This document shows positions 33,554 to 45,890 of a DNA stretch of 64,000 nucleotides, piece after piece; position 1 is the first letter of the stretch; the number at the start of each line of letters is the position of its first letter. Both the position numbers and the translations under genes were made by a program. The stretch is from the NCBI GenBank assembly GCA_011799875.1, contig CM022303.1, positions 545,741,368 to 545,805,367 of the forward strand. The letters run 5' to 3'. The notes beneath the pieces are model-generated. The model worked only from the letters and a program-made list of their open reading frames with translations, made no database searches and had not been told where the DNA came from. The stretch comes from Thinopyrum elongatum. Its lineage: Eukaryota > Streptophyta > Magnoliopsida > Poales > Poaceae.

Positions 33554-34460
33554 TGTCGGTGCAACAGACCCTGGGTCCATTGCACTAACTGTGCATAGGC
33601 CAGAGACAAGATTGCAAGACCAAGATCAAACTAAACAAGGAGGATCAATTCCTTTGAAGGATCCAAGTGCGAGTCAAGAAGGCCAAGGCGAGCCAGAGGA
33701 ACGAGCCATCGCTAAGGGAAGGACCTACCTTGCCGGGCAGGCGAGCCTGGCAGGGTTGGGTTTTGCCCTGGAAGCAAGCTCCCAGATCATCTCGGCAGGC
33801 CTGCCGGGGCTGTGGGAGGCAAGCCACTCCACCGCTCCACCTCACAAGCGACGCTAGTCAGTAATCGAAGCGGTGTCAAGCTCCAAGGTGACTAAGTGGC
33901 TGCTTTCTGCCACGTGACAGCCAGTTCCTACAGCAAACACCACCATATGACACCTGTCCTGAGACGTGTCAAGCAAGCAGGCGCGAAGCTGGCAAAACAG
34001 CCCGACAGGGCCTGCCGGGCAAGCTGTGATGTGACATTGAGCGGCGCATTTAATGCGCTCTGTCAGCCTGCAGACTTAGATATGATAGCACTGTTAGCTA
34101 TCTAATCAGCACGTAAAGACTGATTTGCCACTGTGGTGACCCCTTTATCTATAAAAGGAGGCCCATGGCAACTGTAGAAAGGGTTAGATCCTCGCATATC
34201 CATACGCGCGTAGCCACTCTCGCCCCCGGAGCAACCTTGCCGTGCGAGTGTGCGACGTTTCACCACCATTATCCACCATCAATCCACCAAAGCAGGAGTA
34301 GGGTTTTACACCTCACAGCGGCCCGAACCTGGGTAAAGACTGCTCGTGTGATCTCTGCCATGCTGCGCGACGCTTCTCCGCTCTTTGTGCAACGTGTCCA
34401 TCCCCCCGCCGAACCACAAGGGGCTGATGGCCCCATAGGTGGCCGTGGTTTCCCATGACA
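33554..34460 (+). repeat. 3' LTR of the Tat element (907 bp)
   Basis: Close match to 22630-23538, with its TATA box at 34150-34157. Ends CCCATGACA, then GTTCA of the target duplication. Confidence 0.9.
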
Positions 34461-35193
34461 GTTCAATCTTGCGGTGTCCTCACCCAATGACAGTAGGGGT
34501 AGCGAGGCACGTATTTGTATTTTTGCCATTACGGATAAAAAGATGGGGTTTTTACCATATTGATTGGATCTATCTCTCTACATCATGTCATCTTGCTTAA
34601 GGCGTTAGTCCATTCTTGTTAACTTAATTCACTAGATGCATGCTGGATAGCTGTCGATGTGTGGAGTAATAGTAGTAGATGCAGGCAGGAGTCGGTCTAC
34701 TTGTCATGGACGTGATTCCTATATTTATGATCATTGCCTTAGATATCGTCATAACTTTGCGCTTTTCTATCAATTGCTCAACAGTAATTTGTTCACCCAC
34801 CGTATGTGTTCCTTTCAAGAGGAAAGCCTCTAGTGAAAACTATGGCCCCCGGGTCTATTTCTCATTATATATTTTCAGATCTATAAAATCAAAAACCAAA
34901 AAATACCTTGCTGCAATTTATTTATATTTACCCTTTTTTGCCTTTTACTTATCTTTTATATCTATCTCTATTAGATCTCACTCTTGCTAGTGACCGTGAA
35001 GGGATTGACAACCCCTTTTTTGCGTTGAGTTCAAGTGTTTGTTAGTTTGTGCAGGTGCATCTATTGGGGACTTGCTTGTACCTCCTACTGGATTGATACC
35101 TTGGTTCTTAACTGAGGGAAATACTTATCTCCACTTTGCTGCATCACCCTTTCCTCTTCATGGAAAATATCAACGCAAGCTCAAGAAGTAGCA
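34461..35193 (+). repeat. 3' LTR of Sabrina-type copy 2, part 2
   Basis: Resumes the LTR left at 22629 (AATCTTGCGGTGTCCTCACC) and ends AAGAAGTAGCA. Confidence 0.85.
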
Positions 35194-35402
35194 CCCCGGC
35201 ATTTTACTCCCACCTAGTAAAATTTTCTGTTGCCGCGGTATTTCCTCAAACACCACCTTGGCCCCCCTCCACACACACACCCCCCAAAACCTCTGCTCAC
35301 ACAGACACACACCATCCCTCCCTCGCTCGAAACCATTGGTAGGTCGCCGCCGCCGCCTCCATCATCAACTTGAGCCTATGTGCCGGGGAGCTCGAGGAGC
35401 CA
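35194..35402 (+). other. 5' flank of the AP2-like copy
   Basis: CACTA interior. C-rich, with an (AC)n-like stretch at ~35270-35310 and CT-rich leader-like sequence before ATG 35403. No ORF. Confidence 0.35.
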
Positions 35403-36177
35403 ATGGCCCAAAAGAGGTTTATCGCGGCCTCTTCGCTCGACGTCAGCGAGGTGGCCTCTGAGGTGTCCCCGTCGTCCTCCGCGGGCTCTTTATCGAGCCA
35501 CCGTCGCCGGTCACTCGATTCGCCCGCCGCCGCGCCCCTACGCCGGTTCGTGGACTTCCCCGTCCTCCCTCGGGCCTGGCCGCCGACGGGGTCCTACCTC
35601 GGGGCCCGGCAGTGGCGGTGGTGGAAATGGGTCTCCGAGATTACGGATCGGGAGACCCACACCCGCTAGTGGCTCGGTAGCTTCCACAAGGCCGAGCTCG
35701 CGGCCATGGAGTACGACCGCTGGCAGGTCCCTACCACGGCACGGCGGCTAGGCTCAATTCCCCCTTCGGCACACGTCCGGTCGACCTTGTCCCACTGGAG
35801 CTAGGGGTGGTGAGCTCGACTATGGCACGGGAGGACCGCGAGGCGAGGGAGCCCTCGAGGCTAAGGCCGCCGACGAGGCCTACATGCAAGAGCTTCACCG
35901 GCAACACCCGAAGCTCGTGGAGGTGGAGCGGATGATCTTTGCTGGCGCGGAGGGCGGCGATGTTATCGTGCTCTCCTTCGATGATGAGGTCGAAGGCGGC
36001 GAGGACAGCGGCGTGGAGGGCATCGAGGTGGGCGGCGAGGACGAGGAGATCGACATCGACTAGTGGAGGAGTGTCTTCCCCAACGACCCCGACGATGGCA
36101 CCGGCCTGGACCCGGCTCGCGGCACACCGTACCTGACGAGGAAGGATTGGCTCGACCTCCACTTCGACCGAAAGTAG
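35403..36177 (+). pseudogene. AP2/ERF-like gene copy, broken
   Basis: ATG 35403 (MAQKRFIAASSLDVSEVASE). A divergent AP2/ERF-like domain spans ~35600-35770: LGARQWRWWKWVSEI, then WLGSFHKAELAAMEYDRWQV, then YHGTAARLN. It keeps the WLGSF and AA..YDR core of the fold that binds GCC-box type DNA. The tail is acidic (VEGGEDSGVEG, GGEDEEIDID) and ends LDLHFDRK at TAG 36175. Lesions: TAG 35667 inside the domain, a frameshift near 35733, another near 35850 and TAG 36061. It lies inside the CACTA element on the strand opposite to the F-box copy. Similar copies are, from memory, repetitive in wheat. Confidence 0.6.
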
Positions 36178-37217
36178 TTTAGTTTAGTTTAAATTTATGT
36201 TTTATGCTCGGTTATGCAAAACTATCTATGTTTATGTTTGAATGCATGCTACTTTCGGTTGAACCTGCTTTGAACTTGATCAAATTGAAGTTTACAATGT
36301 TAAGTCTAGGGGATTGACTAGAAACAGCCAAAAATTGCTGGAGTATATATATATACTCCACTAAGGGTTTTACTCCATTAACTTTTAGGGGATCGGCTAG
36401 AGATGGCCTTATGCCTTGTTTATTTCAGTTATTCACAATGTGATGGTCTATATGTGCAACTATTTACTGTGCAGTTCAATTTCATCAATAATAGTTTCAA
36501 CAATACCACTATGAATTATGATATTTGGTTGCTGTTAAGGATGTTGCAGTTAACACGCCTTTCCGTTTTGTTAACAATAACTAGTGTACTTTAGACCTGC
36601 ACAATACCAGTTTGAATGACTATATTTGCTTGTTTTTAAATGTTATACCTGTTGCAGTTAACACACCTTTCCACTTCTTGTTTTTCTTAACTAGCATGCT
36701 TAAACCTACACACTGAAGCTATCATTTGTAGATTATGTTGTCTACCATGGATATATTTGGTTGATGTTTAGCCTGTTGTGCTTAACATGCCTTTAGATGT
36801 ACTCACACAGGACAATATTGGGAACATCTGCTATTTTCCATCGAGGTTAGTTTCATCCCATTGCTTATATATACTCATTGTTCAGGATATCAGTAGCTGG
36901 TACCATATAGCCCGGGGGCTAATGAGGGCTTAATCGTTAAATCGGACATTTCACTGAATATATCTGTAACCCATTTATCGATAGGTTAACTAGGGCCATA
37001 TTTAATATATCTGAGGCTACATAGCAACATGCATTGTACTGAATGACTAAATATGCAATCCCATGCTACATAGCAACAAGGAAGAGTGTTACCTTAATGT
37101 TCTGATGATGTCTAGATATACATGTAATAAGATCTTATATAATGGAACGGATGGAGTGTTGTACTACATCATTATGCAATTTTTGTTTAGCTTCTAATAC
37201 TTACTTGGTGCTTTTAG
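36178..37217 (+). other. AT-rich spacer or introns before the 37218 exon
   Basis: About 1 kb with no long ORF. Includes a perfect 20-bp palindrome (36340-36359) flanked by related words GGGGATTGACTAGA and GGGGATCGGCTAGA. A possible short exon with AG and GT borders lies near 36810-36845. It ends in a good splice acceptor, GGTGCTTTTAG. Confidence 0.4.
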
Positions 37218-37488
37218 GTACATATGTCATTGCCAAAGATCCACACTTCGACCCTTTCTGCGTATGGGGCAATGAGATATTCATGAACTAGCATCAACTG
37301 AGGAAACTGATAAAGATTGTTATTAAAATGGGTCAAAAGATGTCAATCGAACTATTAGTTTACACTTTATGCAAGACAACAGTGAACTGCAGGATGGTAA
37401 GTAAGAACTCTCTAGCCTTCTTTTTACTGCCCATAATGAGTTGTGTTAGATGACAATGTCTGAATCTTTTTCATTTGTAGTGGTTCCC
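37218..37488 (+). pseudogene. Gene fragment of unknown family, exon pair, left part
   Basis: Exon 37218-37396 follows acceptor TTTTAG and ends at donor GTAAGT; it reads YVIAKDPHFDPFCVWGNEIF and on to LVYTLCKTTVNCRM. One in-frame TAG (37289-37291) stands where a Trp codon fits. An 84-bp intron with acceptor TTTGTAG leads to the next exon (TGGTTCCC), which is cut after 8 bp by the Fatima-type element. The reading continues at 60590. The W-F-P-K-Q-F start of that exon is reminiscent of a B3-type DNA-binding fold, but I am not sure. The reading phase carries across the intron. Confidence 0.5.
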
Positions 37489-39011
37489 TGATACGTCCAT
37501 TTTGCATCATGCTTTTATATCAATATTTATTGCATTGTGGGCTGCTATTACACATTATGGCACAATACTTATGCCTTTTCTCTCTTATTTTACAAGGTTT
37601 ACATGAAGAGGAAGAATGCCGGCAGCTGGAATTCTGGGCTAGAAAAGGAGCAAATATTAGAGACCTATTCTGCACAACTCCAAAAGTCCTGAAACTTCAC
37701 GGAGAGTCATTTTTGATTTAATAAAAAATATTGGGCGAAGAAAGTACCAGAGGGGGGCCACCTGCCATCCACAAGGGTGGAGGGCACGCCCTACCCCCTG
37801 GGCGCGCCCCCCGTCCTTGTGGGCCACCTGGCAGGCCCCCGACGCCCATCTTTTGCTATATGGTGTGTTTTGACCTAGAAAAAATCATAAGAAAGCTTTC
37901 GGGACGAAGCGCCGCTGTCTCGAGGTGGAACCTGGGCAGAACCAATCTAGGACTCCGGCGGAGCTGTTCTGCCAGGGAAACATCCCTCCGGGAGGGGGAA
38001 ATCGTCGCCATCGTCATCACCATCGATCCTCTCATTGAGAGGGGGTCAATCTCCATCAACATCTTCACCAGCACCATCTCCTCTCAAACCCTAGTTCATC
38101 TCTTGTATCCGATCTTTGTCTCAAAACCTCAGATTGGTACCTGTGGGTTGCTAGTAGTGTTGATTACTCCTTGTAGTTGATGCTAGTTGGTTTATTCGGT
38201 GGAAGATCATATGTTTAGATCCTTAATGATAATTAATACTCCTCTGATTATGAACATGAATATGCTTTGTGAGTAGTTACGTTTGTTCCTGAGGACATGG
38301 GAGAAGTCTTGTTATAAGAAATCATGTGAATTTGGTATTCGTTCGATATTTTGATAAGATGTATGTTGTCTTTCCTCTAGTGGTGTTATGTGAACGTTGA
38401 CTACATAACACTTCACCATGATTTGGGCCTAGGGGAAGGAATTGGGAAGTAATAAGTAGATGATGGGTTGCTAGAGTGACAGAAGCTTAAACCCTAGTTT
38501 ATGCGTTGCTTCGTAAGGGGCTGATTTGGATCCATATGTTTCATGCTATGGTTAGGTTTACCTTAATTCTTCTTTCGTAGTTGCGGATGCTTGTGAGAGG
38601 GGTTAATCATAATTGGGAGGCTTGTCCAAGGAAGGGCAGCACCCAAGCACCGGTCCACCCATATATCAAATTATCAAAGTAACGAACGCGAATCATATGA
38701 GCATGATGAAAACTAACTTGACAACAATTCCCATGTGTCCTCGGGAGCGCTTTGCTTTATATAAGAGTTCGTCCAGGCTTGTCCTTTGCTACAAAAATGA
38801 TTGGGCCACCTTGCTGCACCTTATTTACTTTTGTTACTTGTTACCCGTTATGAATTATCTCATCATACAACTATCTGTCACCGATAATTTCAGTGCTTGC
38901 AGATAATACCTTGCTAAAAACCGCTTGTCATTTCCTTCTGCTCCTCATTGGGCTTGACACTCTTACTTATCGAAAGGACTATGATAGATCCCCTATACTT
39001 GTGGGTCATCA
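37489..39011 (+). repeat. 5' LTR of the Fatima-type element (1523 bp)
   Basis: TGATACGTCCATTTTGCATC at the start, GTGGGTCATCA at the end. Pairs with 59080-60584 with a few substitutions and small indels. It contains a GC-rich hairpin region near 37769-37812 that recurs at 56931-56973. Confidence 0.9.
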
Positions 39012-39022
39012 AGACTCTTTTC

Positions 39023-39040
39023 TGGCGCCGTTGCCGGGGA
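39023..39040 (+). other. Primer binding site, tRNA-Asp
   Basis: TGGCGCCGTTGCCGGGGA, 11 nt after the 5' LTR. Confidence 0.9.
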
Positions 39041-39117
39041 GTGAAGCTCCTTTGGTGAGTGGAATTTGGTAAGGAAACATTTATATAGTGTGTTGAAATT
39101 TACTGTCACTTGTTACT

Positions 39118-41897
39118 ATGGAAAGTAATCCTTTGAGGGGTTTGTTCGGGGTATCTTCACCTCGACCGGAAGAGCAAAGAGTTGCTCCTCAACCTACTGC
39201 ACCTACTGAAAATATTTATTATGAAATTTCTTCGGGTATGATAGAGAAACTACTAGCTCATCCTTACACAGGAGATGGATCATTACATCCTGATATGCAT
39301 CTAATCTATGTGGATGAAGTTTGTGGATTATTTAAGCTTGCAGGTTTGCCCGAGGATGAAGTCAAGAAGAAGGTCTTCCCTTTATCTTTGAAGGAGAAGG
39401 CATTGACATGGTATAGGCTATGTGATGATATTGGATCATGGAACTACAACCGATTGAAATTGGAATTTCATCAGAAGTTTTATCCTATGCATCTGGTTCA
39501 TCATGATCAGAATTATATATATAATTTTTGGCCTCGTGAAGGAGAAAGTATCGCTCAAGTTTGGGGGAGGCTTAAGTCAATGTTATATTCATGCCCCAAT
39601 CATGAGCTCCCAAGATAAATTATTATTCAAAAAATTTATGCTCGGCTTTCTCATAATGATCGATCCATGCTCGATACTTCTTGTACTGGTTCTTTTATGA
39701 AGAAGACTATTGAATTCAAATGGGATTTATTGGAAAGAATTAAATGCAACTCTGAAGATTGGGAACTCGACAAAGGTAATGAGTCAGGTATAAACCTTAA
39801 GTTTGATTGTGTTAAATCTTTTATGGATACCGATGCTTTTTGTCATTTTAGCACTAAATATGGACTTGACTCTGAGATAGTAGCTGCTTTCTGTGAATCT
39901 TTTGCTACTCATGTTGATCTCCCGAAGGAGAAGTGGTTTAAATATCATCCTCCCATTGAAGTTAAAGTAGTTGAACCTATTAAAGTTGAAGAAGAAACTA
40001 TTACTTATAATGTTGATCCTATTGTTCCTACTGCTTGTATTGAGAAACCACCTTTTCCTGTTAGAATAAAGGATCATGCTAAAGCTTCAACTGTGGTTTG
40101 TAAGAGTTATACTAGAACACCTACACCCCCTGAGCAAATTAAAGTTGAACCTAGTATTGCTATGGTTAAAGATCTCTTGGTTGATAATATTGATGGGCAT
40201 ATTATTTATTTCTGTGATGAGGCTGCTAGAATTGCTAAACCCGATAGTAAAGATAAACATAGACCCGTTGTTGGCATGCCTGTTGTTTCAGTTAAAATAG
40301 GAGATCATTGTTATCATGGCTTATGTGATATGGGTGCTAGTGTGAGTGCAATTCCTTTTTCCTTATATAAAGAAATTATGAATGATATTGCACCTGCTGA
40401 GATAGAAGATATTGATGTTACTATTAAGCTTGCTAATAGAGATACTATTTCACCAATTGGAATTGTTAGAGATGTTGAAGTCTTGTGTGGGAAAATAAAA
40501 TATCCTGCTGATTTTCTTGTTCTTGGTTCCCCACAAGATAACTTTTGTCCCATTATATTTGGTAGACCCTTCTTGAATACTGTTAATGCTAAGATAGACA
40601 GTGAGAAAGATATCATTACTGTTGGTTTAGGGGATATGTCTCATGATTTTAATTTCTCTAAATTTCATAGACAACCCCATGATAAAGAATTGCCTAGTAA
40701 GGATGAAATTATTGGTCTTGCTTCTATTGCCATGCCTCCTACTGATCCTTTAGAACAATATTTGCTAGACCATGAAAATGATTTGTCTATGAATGAAAGA
40801 AGGGAAATAGATGAAATATTCTTTAATCAAGGGCCTATTTTGAAACACAATTTGCCTGTTGAAATCCTTGGGGATCCTCCTCCACCCAAGGGTGATCCCG
40901 TGTTTAAGCTTAAACAATTACCAGATATTTTGAAATATGCTTATCTCGATGAAAAGAAGATATATCCTGTTATTATTAGTGCTAACCTTTCAGAGCATGA
41001 AGAAAAGAGATTATTGAAAACTCTGAAGAAGCACCGTGCTGCTATTGGATATACTCTTGATGATCTTAAGGGCATTAGTCCCACTCTATGTCAGCACAAA
41101 ATTAAATTGGAGAAAGATGCTAAACCAGTTGTTGATCACCAACGACGGTTAAATCCTAAGATGAAAGAAGTGGTAAGAAATGAAATACTAAAGCTTCTGG
41201 AAGCAGGTATAATTTATCCTATTGCTGATAGTCAGTGGGTAAGTCCTGTTCATTGTGTCCCTAAGAAGGGAGGTATTACTGTTGTTCCTAATGATAGGAA
41301 TGAATTGATCCCACAAAGAATTGTTACAGGTTATAGAATGGTAATTGATTTTTGCAAATTAAATAAAGCTACTAGAAAAGATCATTACCCTCAACCTTTT
41401 ATTGATCAAATGCTAGAAAGATTATCCAAACATACACATTTTTGCTTTCTAGATGGTTATTCTGGTTTTTCTCAAATACCTGTGTCAAAGGATGATCAGG
41501 AAAAGACCACTTTTACTTGCCCTTTAGGTACCTTTGCTTGTAGACGTATGCCTTTTGGTTTATGTAATGCACCTGCTACCTTTCAAAGATGTATGACTGC
41601 TATATTCTCTAATTTTTGTGAAAAGATTGTTGAGGTTTTCATGGATGATTTCTCCGTTTACGTAACTTCTTTTGATGATAGCTTAAGCAACCTTGATCAA
41701 GTTTTGCAGAGATGTGAAGAAACTAATCTTGTCTTGAATTAGGAGAAGTGCCACTTTATGGTTAATGAAGGTATTGTCTTGAGGCATAAAATTTCTGAAA
41801 CAGGTATTGAAGTTGATAAAGCTAAAGTAGATGCTATTGAAAAGATGCCGTGTCCTAAAGATATCAAAGGTATAAGAAGTTTCCTTGGTCATGCTGG
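39118..41897 (+). pseudogene. Gag-pol of the Fatima-type element, part 1 (Gag, PR, RT)
   Basis: One frame from ATG 39118 (MESNPLRGLFGVSSPRPEEQ). Gag domain at residues ~50-165 (LPEDEVKKKVFPLSLKEKAL, WYRL), then an in-frame TAA at 39616-39618. Protease around 40321 (LCDMGASVSAIP). RT from ~41100, with VIDFCKLNKATRKDHYP, FCFLDGYSGF and the intact catalytic box FMDD at 41638. A second stop, TAG 41740-41742, lies where the family usually has Trp. The nested chromovirus interrupts after GHAG at 41897, with target bases GCTGG duplicated. Continues at 54859. Confidence 0.85.
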
Positions 41898-44800
41898 TGT
41901 AACACCCCATGTATTAAGCTACAGTGATCACCCTTTTGATTATGCCATGTCATCATGATCAACAGTGCTTAATCATCATTAGTATCATATATCTTTTCAA
42001 ATTCAAATTCAAACTGAAAGTGGAAAATAAAAGTTGTTCAACATAGAAACTAAAATGTTCATTAAATGGCTAATATTCCAGAGACCATTCTAAAATTATA
42101 ACCAACAATTAATAAATTAATTAGGTGACTCTAACATTACCAAAAGAGCAAGGTTTAATACATTTTATTTAATATAAAATTTGTGTGAACTCCGTTTGTC
42201 TCCAAAACAATTTTTGGCAGTTGTAGATATTACATGGCATCTAATGGGCTAGGTCACTAATTTGGTAAAAGTCATATGGTGGCCTAACTATTTACAAAAC
42301 AGAGTATAGGAATAAATAAAAAGAAAAAAAGGGATAAAATGAAATAAAAGAAAAAGAAAAAGAAAACAAAAGACCCCCCCGGCCTCGGCCCAGCTGGCCG
42401 CAACCAGCCACGCCGGCCCAGCCACCTTCCCTTAACTCCCCTCCCCGATCCACCCCAAACCCTAGCCGCTAACCAGCACCCCCCACTCCCCACTCGCTCC
42501 TCTCCCCGCCCCTGACCCCGTCGCCGATCCCCTCGCCACCCGCCGTCGCCACCGCCGCCTGAGAACGCCGCTCGTCATCGCTGGCGCCGCCTGTTGCCTG
42601 CAGCCGCCCTGCTCGCGAGCCCCGGCCGCATCCGTCCGCTCCCCGTGGCCACCGCCCTGAAGTCGCCGCACCCATCGCCCGTCGCCGCCCCGACGTTGTT
42701 CGCTGTCAGATCCTGCGCCGACGAACCTCCCCGAGCCCACTGCCGTCCCCCTACAGCTCCTCTGTGAGAACCCCCGTCCGTTCCCCTCTGATTCCCCTAG
42801 TTCTCGTCGCCGTGGATCGCCACCGCGCGCGCGCCCGAGAGCCCGCCACCTCGCCGCTCGCCTCGCCAGTCCCGCGCCGCCCACTCAGGCCGGCCCACTT
42901 CCTGCGCTCGCCCCGCCAACCGCGTCCGGCCACCCACCTCAGCCCATCGCCGCTCGCCGCTGGTCGCCGCCCTGCCGCCGCTGCACGCCACTACGCCCGG
43001 CGCTCTTCCGACGACCCCCTCGCGGGCCGCCTCTCTGCCGAGCCCCCTGGCTCTGGCCGCCGGCGCCGGCGTGCGTTGTGCACGCCCAGCGCCCCCTCGG
43101 GCGCTCACACCGCTGCCCGCCCCGCCCCGCTATGCCCCCTGGGCCACTGACACGAGGGGCCCATGCCCCTGAGAACAAAATAATAATAATAATAATATAA
43201 ATAATTAAAATAAATATTAACTAATTAGTTAATTAACTTAATCAATTCTATTTAATTAATCTAATTAATTAGTTAGTCTAATTAAACAGTAATTAAATTA
43301 ACTAAACCCTAATTAAAATAAACTGACACTGACAGGTGGGACCCACACGTCAGATTGACCCAGTCAATGTACTGTTGGCTGCTGACGTCATGATGATGTC
43401 AGCATACACTATTTTGGATAATTCGAATTTAAATGATTAAATAAATTCCAAAAAATCAATAAAACTTTAGAAAATTATATCTTTTAATCTGTAACTCCGT
43501 TGGAAATAATTTATATATGAAAAATGATCAGGAAAATGAGACGAATCCAAATACGCTACCCACATACCTGTTAGTTGCCTCTAACTATCTGAACATGCAA
43601 CTTTTTGCCTGTTTCAGATAGATGAATAGTGCATGACTTTAATAAAATAATTCCAAACAAATTCCTAAAATAACTAAATGACTTTGACATGTCTTCAGGC
43701 AACCCTGCACTGCACGTTAGCATAGCCTGCTCCGTGTTGCTTATGTTTGCTCTATATTTATACTGTTTCCTCCCCCTCTTCTCTCTCGTTAGACCCGACG
43801 CAGTTCCCGGTACCGCCACAGCTCCGGAGCCCGACGCCACCGTTGATGACCTTGCCCTTGCCGCCGAGCAACCAGGCAAGCCCCCCCTTTGATCATCCCG
43901 ATATCGCCCATTCTAATTTCGCATGCTTGCATTAGAATTGCTGCTGCTGCTTTACCTGTTCTGATGCATAGCCTGTTTATTGTAACCTATTGTTGATAAT
44001 TACCTGCATATCCTAAACTGCTTAGTTTAGGCTGGGTAGAGACCTATCAGTGACCTCACTTATCCTGACTGCCCCGCTGGATAATCCGAAGACCCGATCA
44101 ACGGGATTGAAGACCAGGCCCCGACACCGCACATCACCCCCCTTAGTTGTAACGACACTGCAGCGTTACATCGAGTGCCGAGGGTGATACCTCATGTAGC
44201 ACTTCTGATGTTAACTCTGTAGAGTAGCTATTCGGTCGTGGTCATCGAGGGTGATTCCTCCTTCACCACTTCCGGTAACGACGCTGTCGTGCAACACATT
44301 AAGTGTGAACCCATCGAGGGTGATTCCTCCGAGTTCACGTTGACGGATACATCAAGTAGGAATCCAACGAGGGTGATACCTCGGATTCCCCTGATGTTAT
44401 GGACACACGGATACTTGTACATTACACTGTTACTTGGATAGGCGGGTCGACCCTGAGGGGTACCCGCGTGTGCCTGAGAGGCGAGTGTTGTGAAGACGGG
44501 TGCCTGTATGGTGCCCGAGTGATGAATACGAGGCGCGGCCGGGCATTCTTGGCCCTTGCCGCTAGTCCTCGAGATGGGGCGACGGGGTCACATCTTTCGT
44601 GAGTCTCTGCTCGTTACCGCAAGCCCTAGTCCACTAACGATTTGGATATTTGATCCGAGCAGGCCTCTGGCCTGATAGCACTAACCATCATGTGGGCATA
44701 GTTTGGGCGTTCTACATCATAGCATCAGCCGAAAGTTCTGTCAGACATCCAGTTCAGCATTGTGGCACGGTCGGATCGTACCGACCATCTGAGGTGGTGC

Positions 44801-45875
44801 TGGTATCCACCCTGCACACAATGACCCGGAGTGCACAGGGCGATGGCCCAAGACCCCTGAGTGCTTAGGATGTAGACCGGCGAGGACCTCTCTGCTGAGC
44901 TGTTGGTAGGGCTGCGGTGTATCGTTTGGCCGAGGCCGGGCATGGCCCAGGAAAGTGTGTCCGGCCGGAGTTAATCGAGCGTGTTGGGTAAGTTGGTGCA
45001 CCCCTGCAGGGAAGAAAACTTCTATCGATAGCCGGTCCTACGGTAAAGGACACTCGGAGTTGTATCCCGATCGATATAGCTAGAAATTGAGATGAGACCT
45101 GGATATGAGGCTCTGGGATTGCTTCTCGCAGGGAGTCGAGAAGGGATCTCAGGATGAGGTTGATGACTGTATGGCTCTGGGATTACTTTCTCGCAGGGAG
45201 TCGAGAAAGGATCTCTGGGTGAGGTTGAGACTTAATGGTACTGCTACATTATATGGTACTGTTCTACTCTCTTCTATTGCTGCAAGACCTCTGAAGATGC
45301 TAGTCTTCGATAGGACTAGGCCTTCTCTCTATTCTGGCATTTCTGCAGCCACTCCACATATACAGCCTTCCTTTGATAATGTTGCATATGTAGTGTAGAT
45401 CCTTGCTTGCTGAGTACTTCTGAGTACTCACGGTTGCTTTGTTTTCATTTTCTCCCCATATCAGTTTGTCGTGACCAGAGGACGGAGCCCCCTGAGACAG
45501 ATGCCCCGTCGATCGACTACTTCTACTACCCCGAGGATGGTTACTGCTGCGAGCTGACGGACAACCAGGAGTAGGTTCGGAGGGTCCCAGGCAGGAGGCC
45601 TGCGCCTTTCGATCATAGTGTTTTATTTTGCCCCGCCTTTCTAAAGGCCTTTCTATTTCTGTTTCATATCTATACTCAGATATCTGATGCTTTCGCTGAC
45701 GCTTGTATGCGAGCTTTTGTATTCAAGCCCTCGAGGCCCCTGGCTTGTAATATAAAGCTTGTATGACTTTATTTATGTTTTAGAGTTGTGTTGTGATATC
45801 TTCCCGTGAGTCCTTAGGCTTGATCGTGTGCATTTGCGTGTATGATTAGTGCACGATTGAGCCGGGGGCGTCACA
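41898..45875 (+). repeat. 5' LTR of the chromovirus (3978 bp)
   Basis: AT-rich head, a very GC-rich segment (~42380-43150), an (AAT)n run at ~43180, and a repeat-bearing 3' part: four copies of CGAGGGTGATWCCTC (44179-44382), a 64-bp period tandem duplication (45109-45230) and TGAGTACTTCTGAGTACTCA at 45411-45430. The large GC-rich ORFs are not coding. Confidence 0.9.
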
Positions 45876-45878
45876 AGT

Positions 45879-45890
45879 TGGTATCAGAGC
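45879..45890 (+). other. Primer binding site, initiator tRNA-Met
   Basis: TGGTATCAGAGC, 3 nt after the 5' LTR, complementary to the 3' end of plant initiator tRNA-Met. Confidence 0.9.

Larger units (their letters stand above)
22630..34460 (+). mobile_element. Tat-lineage Ty3/gypsy retrotransposon, degenerate
   Basis: Two ~908-bp LTRs (TGTCGGTGCAAC..GACA), a gag-pol region and an antisense ORF before the 3' LTR. The clade is shown by the extra archaeal-type RNase H domain between the ordinary RNase H and the integrase, and by the Tat-style Gag (EKYDGRLNPAEFL). It inserted into the 3' LTR of Sabrina-type copy 2. A solo LTR interrupts its RT domain. Several in-frame stops, frameshifts and a lost catalytic Asp make it inactive. 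Confidence 0.85.
15989..35193 (+). mobile_element. Sabrina-type LTR retrotransposon, copy 2, with nested Tat element
   Basis: 5' LTR (15989-17306, first ~260 bp missing), tRNA-Asp PBS, one broken element-specific ORF, ~2.8 kb of non-coding DNA, PPT, and a 3' LTR split by a Tat element. The 5' edge is a truncation, so no target duplication can be paired; the five bases after the 3' LTR are CCCCG. No gag-pol enzymes. It inserted into the CACTA element between the F-box and AP2-like fragments. Confidence 0.85.
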
